DNA from: Actinomycetota bacterium | GTDB taxonomy: Bacteria > Actinomycetota > Thermoleophilia > Solirubrobacterales > Thermoleophilaceae | Assembly: GCA_005883295.1 (NCBI GenBank) | Contig: VAWV01000033.1 | Location: 1 to 11,252 of the forward strand | Length of the DNA stretch: 11,252 nt | Direction of reading: 5' to 3' | Shown here: in pieces, positions 5,868-11,252 of the stretch | How the letters are laid out: every line of letters begins with the position of its first letter | Numbering within the stretch: position 1 is the first letter of the stretch | Notes under the pieces: model-generated | Told to the model about the DNA's origin: nothing | The model's input: the letters and a program-made list of their open reading frames with translations, nothing else | The model's database searches: none | Position numbers and translations under genes: made by a program

Positions 5868-6359
5868 GTGACCACGGATGCCGCCTACGACCGGCTCGTG
5901 GGGAGGCTGGACTACCCCATGGCGATCGTCACGACGGCCGCCGGGGACGAGCGCGCCGGCTGCCTCGTGGGCTTCTGGACCCAGTGCAGCATCGACCCGC
6001 CTCGACACCTGGTCTGCGTATCGGACAAGAACCACACCTACCGGGTGCTGGAGCGCGGGGCGGACGCGATGGTCGTCCACGTGGTGCCCGCGGACGGCGG
6101 CCCGCTGGCGGAGCTGTTCGGCGGGGAGACCGGCGACGACGCCGACAAGTTCGCGCGCTGCGAGTGGACGCCGGGCCCCGAGGCCCTGCCGGTGCTGGAG
6201 TCTTGCGCCAGCTGGTTCGCCGCTCGCATTGTGGACCGCCTCGGGCTGGGCGACCACGTGGGCTACGTCGTCGAGCCCTTCGAGGTCCGGGCCGACTACG
6301 ACGGCGAGCCCTACACGCTGTCGGACGCGAAGCACATCGAGCCCGGCCACGAGGCCTGA
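5868..6359 (+). CDS. Flavin reductase-like (FMN-binding split-barrel) protein
   Basis: The 163-residue protein looks like a flavin-reductase-domain protein. The N-terminal strand LDYPMAIVTTAAGDERAG (14-31) is followed by GFWTQCSIDPPRHLVCVSDKN (35-55), which matches the family's segment after the flavin-phosphate loop. CASWFAARIVDRLGLGDH (113-130) is the strand and turn before the last barrel strands. Such proteins use FMN or FAD, sometimes as the reductase partner of a monooxygenase. No monooxygenase gene is next to it, so the partner is unknown. The GTG at 5868 is chosen because the conserved barrel begins about 14 residues later and the upstream frame belongs to the regulator. A neighbouring redox-type regulator fits a redox job but does not prove it. 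F420 binding by this fold is an alternative. Confidence 0.8.
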   Translation: MTTDAAYDRLVGRLDYPMAIVTTAAGDERAGCLVGFWTQCSIDPPRHLVCVSDKNHTYRVLERGADAMVVHVVPADGGPLAELFGGETGDDADKFARCEWTPGPEALPVLESCASWFAARIVDRLGLGDHVGYVVEPFEVRADYDGEPYTLSDAKHIEPGHEA

Positions 6360-6377
6360 GATGACTGAGCGGGCGGG

Positions 6378-7157
6378 CTAGCTTCCCGCGTACTCCGGGT
6401 CGCGCTTCTCCTGGAAGGCCCGCGCTCCCTCGGCGAAGTCGTCGGAGGCGGCCAGGCGCTCCTGTGCGGCTACCTCCTGCTCGAGCGTCACGGCCAGCGC
6501 CGGTCGGGCGGCGGCGTCGACGATCCGCTTCGAGAGACCAACGGCGAGCGGGGCACAGGCGAGGAGCTCGTCGCACAGCGCCGCGGTCGTGGCGTCGAGC
6601 TCCTCCGCCGGGGCGATCCTGTTCGCGAACCCGATGCGGTGCGCCTCGCGTCCGTCGATCACCTTTCCGGTCATCACGAGCTCCTTTGCCCGGCCGACTC
6701 CCACGACCGCGGGGAGCCGCGAGCAGCCGCCCACATCCGGTAGCAGCCCGATCCGTGCCTCGAGCACACCGGCCACCGCGTCCTCCGCCATCACGCGCAT
6801 GTCGGAGGCGAGGGCCAGCTCCATCGCGCCGCCGAGGCAGGCACCGTGGATCTGGCAGATCGTGGCCTTCGGCATCTCCTCGAGCAGGTTCCAGATCGCG
6901 AGTATCTCGCGCCGGTAGGAGCGAAGCCCACGGGGGTTCTCGGAGAGCGCGCGCAGGTCGGCCAGGTCCATGCCCGACGAGAACATCACGCCCTCGCCGC
7001 GCACGACCACGACCCGGACGGAGTCGTCGCCCGCCGCGCCCCGGAACGCGTCGCCCAGCGCCTGCACCACCTCGCCGCTCAGCGCGTTCCGCTTCTCGGC
7101 GCGGTTGAGCACGACGTGGCGGACGGCTCCGCGATCCTCGACTGTGACGAGCGGCAT
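6378..7157 (-). CDS. Enoyl-CoA hydratase/isomerase (crotonase) family protein
   Basis: The 259-residue crotonase-fold enzyme should add water to a 2-enoyl-CoA. The first oxyanion-hole segment is MFSSGMDL (58-65) and the second is HGACLGGAMELALASD (104-119). Both catalytic glutamates are present, Glu113 and Glu133, 20 residues apart as in classical crotonase, which argues for a hydratase rather than a pure isomerase. ARIGLLPDVGGCSRLP (134-149) is also typical. The substrate is open: straight-chain enoyl-CoA or methylglutaconyl-CoA are both plausible beside HMG-CoA lyase. The start is ATG 7157-7155, preceded by GGGGAG; a longer open frame to 7382 runs into the dehydrogenase gene and is a shadow. 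It is divergent from the dehydrogenase (49 bases apart) and convergent with the flavin reductase (18 bases apart). Confidence 0.92.
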   Translation of the reverse strand: MPLVTVEDRGAVRHVVLNRAEKRNALSGEVVQALGDAFRGAAGDDSVRVVVVRGEGVMFSSGMDLADLRALSENPRGLRSYRREILAIWNLLEEMPKATICQIHGACLGGAMELALASDMRVMAEDAVAGVLEARIGLLPDVGGCSRLPAVVGVGRAKELVMTGKVIDGREAHRIGFANRIAPAEELDATTAALCDELLACAPLAVGLSKRIVDAAARPALAVTLEQEVAAQERLAASDDFAEGARAFQEKRDPEYAGS

Positions 7158-7160
7158 GTA

Positions 7161-7198
7161 GTCTCCCCGCGCTCCAAGCGCGAACGGGAATGGGAGAC
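7161..7198. repeat. Nested inverted repeat in the hydratase/dehydrogenase divergent region
   Basis: GTCTCCC (7161-7167) pairs exactly with GGGAGAC (7192-7198). Between them CGCGCT (7168-7173) pairs exactly with AGCGCG (7177-7182) over a 3-base loop. It fills most of the 49-base space between the two starts and includes the GGGGAG ribosome site of the hydratase gene. It could be an operator for a regulator of the divergent pair, or a leader hairpin. The repeated GGGAGAC may partly reflect two similar ribosome sites facing away from each other. Confidence 0.55.
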
Positions 7199-7203
7199 GG
7201 AGG
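7199..7203 (+). promoter_or_regulatory. Shine-Dalgarno of the 3-hydroxyacyl-CoA dehydrogenase gene
   Basis: GGAGG lies 3 bases before the ATG at 7207, just after the right arm of the inverted repeat. It supports this start. Confidence 0.65.
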
Positions 7204-7206
7204 CTA

Positions 7207-8091
7207 ATGGAGATCTCGAAGGTGGGCGTCCTCGGCGCCGGGTTGATGGGACACGGGATCGCGCAGATCGCGGCCCAGGCCGGCTGGGACGTCGTGGTGC
7301 GCGAGGTCGACCAGGAGCACCTCGACAGGGGCATCGGGCGGATCGAGAAGCAGCTCGCCCGCGCCGTGGAGAAGGGCCGCATGGAGCAGGACGACGCCGA
7401 CGCCGTGCGCGGCAGGATCCAGGGGACGCTCGACTACGGCGACCTCGGCGACAGCGACCTCGTGGTCGAGGCCATAACCGAGGACCTCGGGATGAAGTTG
7501 GACATGTGGCGCGAGCTCGACGGGATCGTCAAGGACGGTGCGGTGCTCGCCACGAACACGTCGTCGCTCTCGGTCATCGACCAGGCGGTGGCCACCAAGC
7601 GGCCGAACCGCTTCATCGGCCTCCACTTCTTCAACCCACCTCAGGTGATGCCGCTGCTCGAGGTGGTGCAGACCGTGACCACGGACGAGGAGTCCCTGAA
7701 GACGGGCTTCGAGTTCGGCGAGAAGCTCGGCAAGCTCACCGTCCACGCCAAGGACAAGACCGGGTTCATCGTGAACAGGCTGCTCGTCCCGTACCTGCTC
7801 GACGCGATCCGTGCCTACGAGGAGGGCGTGGGCTCGATCGAGCAGATCGACGCCGCGATGAAGGCGGGCGCGAACCATCCCATGGGCCCGTTCACGCTGC
7901 TCGACTTCGTGGGCCTCGACACGACGAAGTCGATCGCGGACATCATGTTCGACGAGTACCGCGAGCGGCGCTTCGCGGCGCCCCCGACGCTTCGCAAGAT
8001 GGTCTCTGCGGGCTTCTACGGCCGCAAGTCGGGGCGCGGCTTCTACGACTACTCCGGCGAGCAGCCGCAGGCGGTGGACCCCGGCCTTTAG
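7207..8091 (+). CDS. 3-hydroxybutyryl-CoA (3-hydroxyacyl-CoA) dehydrogenase
   Basis: The 294-residue protein has the NAD-binding loop GVLGAGLMGHGIAQ (7-20) and the C-terminal helical domain of the family (GFIVNRLLVPYLLDAIRAY from 186). Residues matching the human enzyme's catalytic set are Ser119 (NTSSL), His140 (HFFNP), Glu152 (LEVV) and Asn190 (IVNR), with spacings of 21, 12 and 38. MKAGANHPMGPFTLLDFVGLDTTKSI is also characteristic. It oxidises (S)-3-hydroxyacyl-CoA to 3-ketoacyl-CoA with NAD in the cytoplasm; working in reverse it would make 3-hydroxybutyryl-CoA. The length is typical of a stand-alone short-chain enzyme. The divergent enoyl-CoA hydratase would produce its substrate, so the pair can perform two consecutive beta-oxidation steps. 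No thiolase or acyl-CoA dehydrogenase lies in the window. Confidence 0.95.
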   Translation: MEISKVGVLGAGLMGHGIAQIAAQAGWDVVVREVDQEHLDRGIGRIEKQLARAVEKGRMEQDDADAVRGRIQGTLDYGDLGDSDLVVEAITEDLGMKLDMWRELDGIVKDGAVLATNTSSLSVIDQAVATKRPNRFIGLHFFNPPQVMPLLEVVQTVTTDEESLKTGFEFGEKLGKLTVHAKDKTGFIVNRLLVPYLLDAIRAYEEGVGSIEQIDAAMKAGANHPMGPFTLLDFVGLDTTKSIADIMFDEYRERRFAAPPTLRKMVSAGFYGRKSGRGFYDYSGEQPQAVDPGL

Positions 8092-8143
8092 GAAAGCCGT
8101 CCGGGCCCGTCTGTACGGTCTCGACGATCCGGCACGCGGGGGC

Positions 8144-9073
8144 GTGTTCGCGGCCGGCGGCATCATGCTTGCCGTCGGCATCACGATGACCGACACGCGG
8201 CTCGACGTCGCGTGGAGCAACGGCGTTCACCTGATCGTCGCGCTCTTCGGCTTCGCGCTCGTCTTCGGCATCGCGATGCTCTCGCCGCTGCCGGAGCGTC
8301 CGCTCGCCTACCAGGCGGTGCTCTCCCTGTCGGGGCTGGCGCTCCTCGTCCTCGTGCTGGACCGCCTGGCACGTGTGTTCGGCGTGCACTCGCCGTTCAC
8401 CACCACCGGCACGATCCTGTGGATGTCGGCGGTGTTCACGCTGATCGCGGCCCTCGCGGCGCTGCGCTTCCAGTCGCTGGCGTGTGGCCTGCTCGCCGGC
8501 CTCGGCGCGTCGGCGTTCGTCCTCAGCTTCGTGGACAAGGCCTTCAACCCGAGCGGCGTCACCACGTTCCGCTGGGTCCTGTTCCTGCTCGCGCTCGGAT
8601 TCGCTGCCGCGGCACTGGTGCTGCGTGCCAGTCCGTGGTCGGGCTACGCCGTCCCGGCGGTCGACGTGTCGGGCTTGATGCTCGTCGGGCTCGGCGGCAC
8701 ATTCGTGGTAACGCAGCTGATCGCGCGGATCAACCCGCTCGCCACCGGGGCCACGACCGCCCACCCGGGCTTCGGTTGGAAGGCCATCCTCGTACTGGGG
8801 TCGCTCGGCCTGCTCCTATACGCGGCCTTCACGCGGGAGCGCGGGCCCGGCTTCGTCGGACTCCTGTCGACGCTGATCACGATCCTGGTCGTCGCCGGCA
8901 CGAGCCCGAACCCGTCAATCGTGGGCTGGCCGCTCATCCTCCTGCTCGGCGCGGCTGCCGCGTTCGGGATCGGACTCGCACCGGGCGGTCGCTCGCCGGG
9001 CGCCGCGCCGCGGACGCCGCCGCCGGGGCCGCCGCCAACGGCAACCACCGAGCCGCCTCCGCCGACACTCTGA
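8144..9073 (+). CDS. Polytopic membrane protein with proline-rich C-terminus, function unknown
   Basis: The 309-residue protein is nearly all hydrophobic. About ten membrane segments can be drawn: 2-15, 28-48, 55-79, 88-108, 111-131, 143-161, 173-195, 212-229, 236-252 and 260-280. A tail of about 28 residues rich in Pro, Thr and Gly follows (281-309). I do not recognise a family, and charged residues inside helices are few, so transport chemistry is not obvious. The GTG at 8144 is an uncertain start. The frame stays open upstream and reads RARLYGLDDPARGG, which looks like a basic cytoplasmic N-terminus, but it offers only CTG (8111) as an initiator. A TACGGT box (8114-8119) instead would place transcription near 8126 and support the GTG. 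The gene follows the dehydrogenase stop by 52 bases. Confidence 0.75.
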   Translation: MFAAGGIMLAVGITMTDTRLDVAWSNGVHLIVALFGFALVFGIAMLSPLPERPLAYQAVLSLSGLALLVLVLDRLARVFGVHSPFTTTGTILWMSAVFTLIAALAALRFQSLACGLLAGLGASAFVLSFVDKAFNPSGVTTFRWVLFLLALGFAAAALVLRASPWSGYAVPAVDVSGLMLVGLGGTFVVTQLIARINPLATGATTAHPGFGWKAILVLGSLGLLLYAAFTRERGPGFVGLLSTLITILVVAGTSPNPSIVGWPLILLLGAAAAFGIGLAPGGRSPGAAPRTPPPGPPPTATTEPPPPTL

Positions 9074-9075
9074 AT

Positions 9076-9089
9076 CGGGCACCAGCCCG
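9076..9089. repeat. Short hairpin between the membrane-protein and carboxyltransferase genes
   Basis: CGGGC (9076-9080) pairs with GCCCG (9085-9089) around ACCA, directly after the membrane-protein stop. There is no T-run, so it is a weak terminator candidate. It abuts the -35 position of the next gene and could instead affect that promoter. Confidence 0.3.
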
Positions 9090-9093
9090 GCGT

Positions 9094-9099
9094 TATCGT
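9094..9099 (+). promoter_or_regulatory. Leaderless-type -10 box before the carboxyltransferase gene
   Basis: TATCGT lies 7 bases before the GTG at 9107, with no Shine-Dalgarno between them. The -35 area (about 9071-9076) shows only a weak TGAATC. The spacing agrees with the other leaderless-looking starts in the window. Confidence 0.5.
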
Positions 9100-9106
9100 C
9101 CAGCCA

Positions 9107-10627
9107 GTGTCGGATCTGAAGGACGCACTCGAGCGCGCGCGCGCCGGCGGTCCCGAGCGCCACCGCGAGAAGTCGGCGGAGCAGGGCAAGCTGCCCGTCC
9201 GGGAGCGCGTGGAGCGCCTCGTGGACGCCGGGTCGTTCGCCGAGGAGGCCCTGCTCGCGAACTGGGAGCAGGACGGCTTCGGGGCGGACGGGGTGGTGAC
9301 CGGCATGGCCACTATCGGCGGTCGCCCGGTCTGCGTGATGGCCAATGACCCGACCGTGAAGGCCGGATCCTGGGGCCCCAAGACGGTCGAGAAGATCATC
9401 CGAATCCAGGAGCAGGCTCTGCGGCACGAGGTGCCGATCGTCTACCTGGTCGACTCGGCCGGCGCGCGGATCACCGACCAGGTGCGCATGTTCCCCGGCC
9501 GGCGCGGCGCGGGCCGCATCTTCCACACCGAGGTGAAGCTCTCCGGGATGGTTCCCCAGGTGTGCGTCCTGCTCGGGCCGAGCGCCGCCGGCGGCGCTTA
9601 CATCCCCGCTTTCTGCGACGTGGTGGTCATGCGCGATGGCAACGCCTCGATGTATCTCGGGTCGCCGCGGATGGCCGAGATGGTGATCGGCGAGAAGGTG
9701 ACGCTGGAGGAGATGGGCGGCGCGCGGATGCACACCGGCGTCTCGGGCTGCGGCCATTTCCTCGTGTCCTCCGACGAGGAGGGGATAGACGTGGCGCGGC
9801 GCTACCTCTCATACCTGCCGGGCAACTGGCGCGAGGCTCCTCCGCCCGCGCCCCCCGCCGAGCCGGCCAGCGACGTGTCGCTGCGCGAGCTGATCCCGTC
9901 GGACGAGAACAAGCCGTTCGACATGTTCGAGCTGATCGAAGTGGTCGTCGACGCCGATTCGTTCCTCGAGATCCAGCGGCGCTGGGCCAAGGAGCTGATC
10001 GTGGGCTTCGCGCGCATCGAGGGCCGCGTGGTGGGGATCGTGGCGAACCAGCCCAAGCAGCGGGGCGGTGTCCTCTTCGTCGACTCCTCCGACAAGGCGG
10101 CCCGGTTCGTCTGGACCTGCAACGCATTCAACGTCCCTCTCGTCTTCCTCGCCGACGTCCCCGGTTTCATGATCGGGACCCAGGTGGAGCGGCAGGGCAT
10201 CATCCGCGCCGGCGCCAAGATGATCTCCGCCGTGTCGGAGGCCACGGTCCCCAAGATCTCGGTCATCGTCCGCAAGGCCTACGGGGCCGGCCTCTACGCG
10301 ATGGCCGGGCCGGCGTTCGACCCTGACGCCTGCATCGCGCTACCCGGTGCGCGCATCGCCGTGATGGGCCCCGAGGCCGCGATCAACGCCGTCTACTACA
10401 ACCAGGTCCAGGCGATCGAGGCGCCCGATGAGCGCTCGGCCTTCGTCGAGAAGCTGCGGCGCGAGTACTCGGAGGAGATCGACATCCTCCATCTGGCCTC
10501 CGAGCTGGTGGTCGACGCCGTCATCCAGCCGGAGGACCTGCGCGCGGAGCTCTCCCGCCGCATCGCGCTCAGCGCCTCGAAGCGACGCGACTGGCCGGAG
10601 AAGCGGAACCCGGTTACGCCGGTCTAG
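9107..10627 (+). CDS. Acyl-CoA carboxylase, biotin-dependent carboxyltransferase (beta) subunit
   Basis: The 506-residue protein has the two-domain crotonase-like carboxyltransferase layout. The N-terminal half contains VYLVDSAGARITDQ (112-125) and the oxyanion segment AAGGAYIPA (160-168). A Pro-rich linker is at about 244-254. The C-terminal half contains NQPKQRGGVLFVDSSDKAARF (314-334), FLADVPGFMIG (347-357) and the second oxyanion segment KAYGAGLYAMAG (390-401). It moves carboxyl groups from biotin to an acyl-CoA. Propionyl-CoA carboxylases usually read GGAYDVM at the second site; here GAGLYAM is closer to methylcrotonyl-CoA carboxylase (GAGNYGM), which fits the HMG-CoA lyase nearby. The specificity remains open. 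No biotin carboxylase/biotin carrier subunit is in the window, so the alpha subunit must be elsewhere. The GTG start follows a TATCGT box. Confidence 0.92.
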   Translation: MSDLKDALERARAGGPERHREKSAEQGKLPVRERVERLVDAGSFAEEALLANWEQDGFGADGVVTGMATIGGRPVCVMANDPTVKAGSWGPKTVEKIIRIQEQALRHEVPIVYLVDSAGARITDQVRMFPGRRGAGRIFHTEVKLSGMVPQVCVLLGPSAAGGAYIPAFCDVVVMRDGNASMYLGSPRMAEMVIGEKVTLEEMGGARMHTGVSGCGHFLVSSDEEGIDVARRYLSYLPGNWREAPPPAPPAEPASDVSLRELIPSDENKPFDMFELIEVVVDADSFLEIQRRWAKELIVGFARIEGRVVGIVANQPKQRGGVLFVDSSDKAARFVWTCNAFNVPLVFLADVPGFMIGTQVERQGIIRAGAKMISAVSEATVPKISVIVRKAYGAGLYAMAGPAFDPDACIALPGARIAVMGPEAAINAVYYNQVQAIEAPDERSAFVEKLRREYSEEIDILHLASELVVDAVIQPEDLRAELSRRIALSASKRRDWPEKRNPVTPV

Positions 10628-10648
10628 GCGGCTTCGGCTCCGGCCGCT
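10628..10648. terminator. Possible hairpin between convergent carboxyltransferase and antitoxin-like genes
   Basis: GCGGC (10628-10632) can pair with GCCGC (10643-10647) around a 10-base GC-rich loop in the 21-base gap between the two stop codons. No T-run follows on either strand, so termination is only possible, not shown. Confidence 0.25.
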
Positions 10649-11002
10649 TCAGAAGGTGGGGGAGGCGGCGAACCACACCGGCGCCGGAGACTCGCCCTCC
10701 CGGAGCGCCTCCACCGGGGTGCGGTTCTGGAGCTCGGGGTTCGGCGCCATGAGCCACTCGTTCGGGGTATCGGTGCGATCGCGTTGGGTCAGCAGACGCA
10801 CAACCGCGTACAGGTTGCGAAGGCGCCGCTCCAGCTCGTCGGGCGGATCCTCCTTGCCGTGCGCGATGCGGCCGACCTCGATGGCGGTCGTCGCCGTGGC
10901 CATGGCCGTCAGGCGCGGACCGATCGTGGCCTCGAGCCACTCGGCGAGCCGGTCGATCCGCTCGCTCTCGATACGTCCGTTGAGGTTGTCCTCGTACGTC
11001 AT
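10649..11002 (-). CDS. Small protein with MbcA/ParS/Xre antitoxin-like C-terminal region (orphan)
   Basis: The 117-residue protein has a mostly helical, charged N-terminus. Residues 79-103 (TPNEWLMAPNPELQNRTPVEALREG) look like the toxin-binding domain of MbcA/ParS/Xre-type antitoxins, whose pattern is a Trp-Leu, a Pro-Asn, then an xxPxxxL motif. Such antitoxins usually pair with a RES-domain toxin encoded directly downstream. Here the downstream neighbour is the convergent carboxyltransferase, and no toxin gene is seen before the window ends. It may therefore be a solitary regulator or a remnant. The ATG at 11002-11000 has a weak AGGA 7 bases upstream. The assignment comes from motif likeness only; a hypothetical conserved protein is the safe reading. 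Confidence 0.6.
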   Translation of the reverse strand: MTYEDNLNGRIESERIDRLAEWLEATIGPRLTAMATATTAIEVGRIAHGKEDPPDELERRLRNLYAVVRLLTQRDRTDTPNEWLMAPNPELQNRTPVEALREGESPAPVWFAASPTF

Positions 11003-11143
11003 ATGGGGGTCCTGTTCGTCCTCCCGCCGGACACGCTAATCCTTACGTACCCGGTTGCCAGAGGCTTTCCTGTCACGAGGAGAAGTCCTTCTGCGGCGGA
11101 GCTCTCCCCGGTCCTGCCTTGTTGCCTATTGGTTCTGTCGGTA

Positions 11144-11177
11144 GGTGCGGGCAGACCTTTAGCGTCCCTCTCGCACC
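11144..11177. repeat. Inverted repeat with 6-base arms and 22-base loop
   Basis: GGTGCG (11144-11149) pairs with CGCACC (11172-11177). On its own the match is modest. It matters because a stronger hairpin follows within 20 bases in the same non-coding stretch. Confidence 0.4.
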
Positions 11178-11196
11178 GGTAACGCGCCGGACCAGG

Positions 11197-11224
11197 CATC
11201 GTTCGGCCGCCTGGACGAACGATG
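11197..11224. repeat. Perfect 9-base inverted repeat with 10-base loop
   Basis: CATCGTTCG (11197-11205) pairs exactly with CGAACGATG (11216-11224). It could be a transcription-factor operator, a terminator stem or part of a structured RNA. CCAGG (11192-11196) and CCTGG (11210-11214) allow an alternative, competing pairing, which is a feature of switching RNAs but also arises by chance. Confidence 0.6.
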
Positions 11225-11252
11225 GACGGTGAACCTCCGTACCAGATCGCGA

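Larger units (their letters stand above)
11003..11252. other. About 250-base non-coding stretch with inverted repeats
   Basis: No frame here codes convincingly, and base composition looks less GC-rich than the genes. It must hold the promoter of the antitoxin-like gene. A minus-strand TAGCGT (11038-11033) could be the -10, placing the start of transcription near 11026 and a leader of about 24 bases. Two inverted repeats lie farther away (annotated separately). I compared the stretch by eye with tRNA, RNase P, SRP, cobalamin, SAM and c-di-GMP RNA consensus features and found no full match. It may also serve a gene beginning to the right of the window. Confidence 0.5.

Noticed and set aside
6361..6381. 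Six-codon open frame ATG...TAG after the flavin-reductase stop
   Set aside because: Too short and without a ribosome site or motif; it fills the gap between convergent genes.
6378..7382. Longer open frame for the hydratase, giving a 334-residue protein
   Set aside because: The extra 75 residues read into the divergent dehydrogenase gene and resemble no protein; a ribosome site and the conserved N-terminus support ATG 7157.
7204..8220. Long antisense open frames opposite real genes, such as 338 codons against the dehydrogenase, 423 against M28 and 228 against the regulator
   Set aside because: High GC leaves few stop codons; translations are Arg/His/Gly/Pro-biased with no motifs, while the sense frames hold complete catalytic sites.
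11040..11180. Resemblance to a c-di-GMP or SAM riboswitch on the minus strand (GGGACGCTAAAG, CTGGCAACC)
   Set aside because: Only short fragments match; the remaining conserved bases and helices were not found, so no named RNA family is claimed.
10999..11199. 66-codon open frame upstream of the antitoxin-like gene
   Set aside because: Composition is not protein-like, no ribosome site or motif was seen, and it covers the presumed promoter.
1..11252. CRISPR arrays, tRNA or rRNA genes, insertion sequences, prophage or integrase genes
   Set aside because: No spaced direct repeats, cloverleaf, transposase or integrase motifs were seen on either strand.

Overview
The window is GC-rich and gene-dense, with few gaps. 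It looks like a chromosomal segment of a high-GC Actinomycetota. Support comes from the GC bias at third codon positions, coenzyme F420 genes, DUF4383 and DUF2231 membrane proteins, many GTG starts, and several genes that begin 6 to 8 bases after a TANNNT box with no Shine-Dalgarno, as leaderless actinobacterial genes do. A Thermoleophilia/Solirubrobacterales-like source is my guess; no marker gene proves it.

Layout from left to right. (1) 1-736, leftward: the first 18 codons of a CofD/FbiA-type F420 biosynthesis gene at the window edge, overlapped by an F420:NADP oxidoreductase (NpdG) gene. (2) 771-3624, rightward: a BadH-like SDR dehydrogenase, an HMG-CoA lyase 2 bases later, and an M28 metallopeptidase with a large insertion. 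(3) 3621-5118, leftward: an SRPBCC protein, a DUF4383 protein and a DUF2231 protein, probably one transcript read DUF2231-DUF4383-SRPBCC from a near-consensus promoter at 5163-5192. (4) 5186-6359, rightward: a SufR-like cysteine-containing HTH regulator divergent from that operon, then a flavin-reductase-fold protein. (5) 6378-7157 leftward and 7207-8091 rightward: a divergent pair of enoyl-CoA hydratase and 3-hydroxyacyl-CoA dehydrogenase, with a nested inverted repeat between them. (6) 8144-10627, rightward: a polytopic membrane protein with a proline-rich tail, then a biotin-dependent acyl-CoA carboxylase carboxyltransferase subunit. (7) 10649-11002, leftward: a small protein resembling Xre/MbcA/ParS antitoxins, preceded by about 250 bases of non-coding sequence with two good inverted repeats.

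Taken together, the enzymes point to acyl-CoA catabolism. The carboxyltransferase, enoyl-CoA hydratase and HMG-CoA lyase could supply three steps of leucine breakdown (methylcrotonyl-CoA to acetoacetate plus acetyl-CoA). The hydratase/dehydrogenase pair could equally serve beta-oxidation. F420 metabolism lies at the left edge. Most of the window is ordinary metabolic chromosome. I see no CRISPR array, transposon, prophage, tRNA or rRNA, and no clear new multi-gene system. The most interesting items are the leaderless start pattern, the compact promoter shared with the SufR-like regulator, the nested inverted repeat between the two beta-oxidation genes, the M28 insertion, and the orphan antitoxin-like gene with its structured upstream region.
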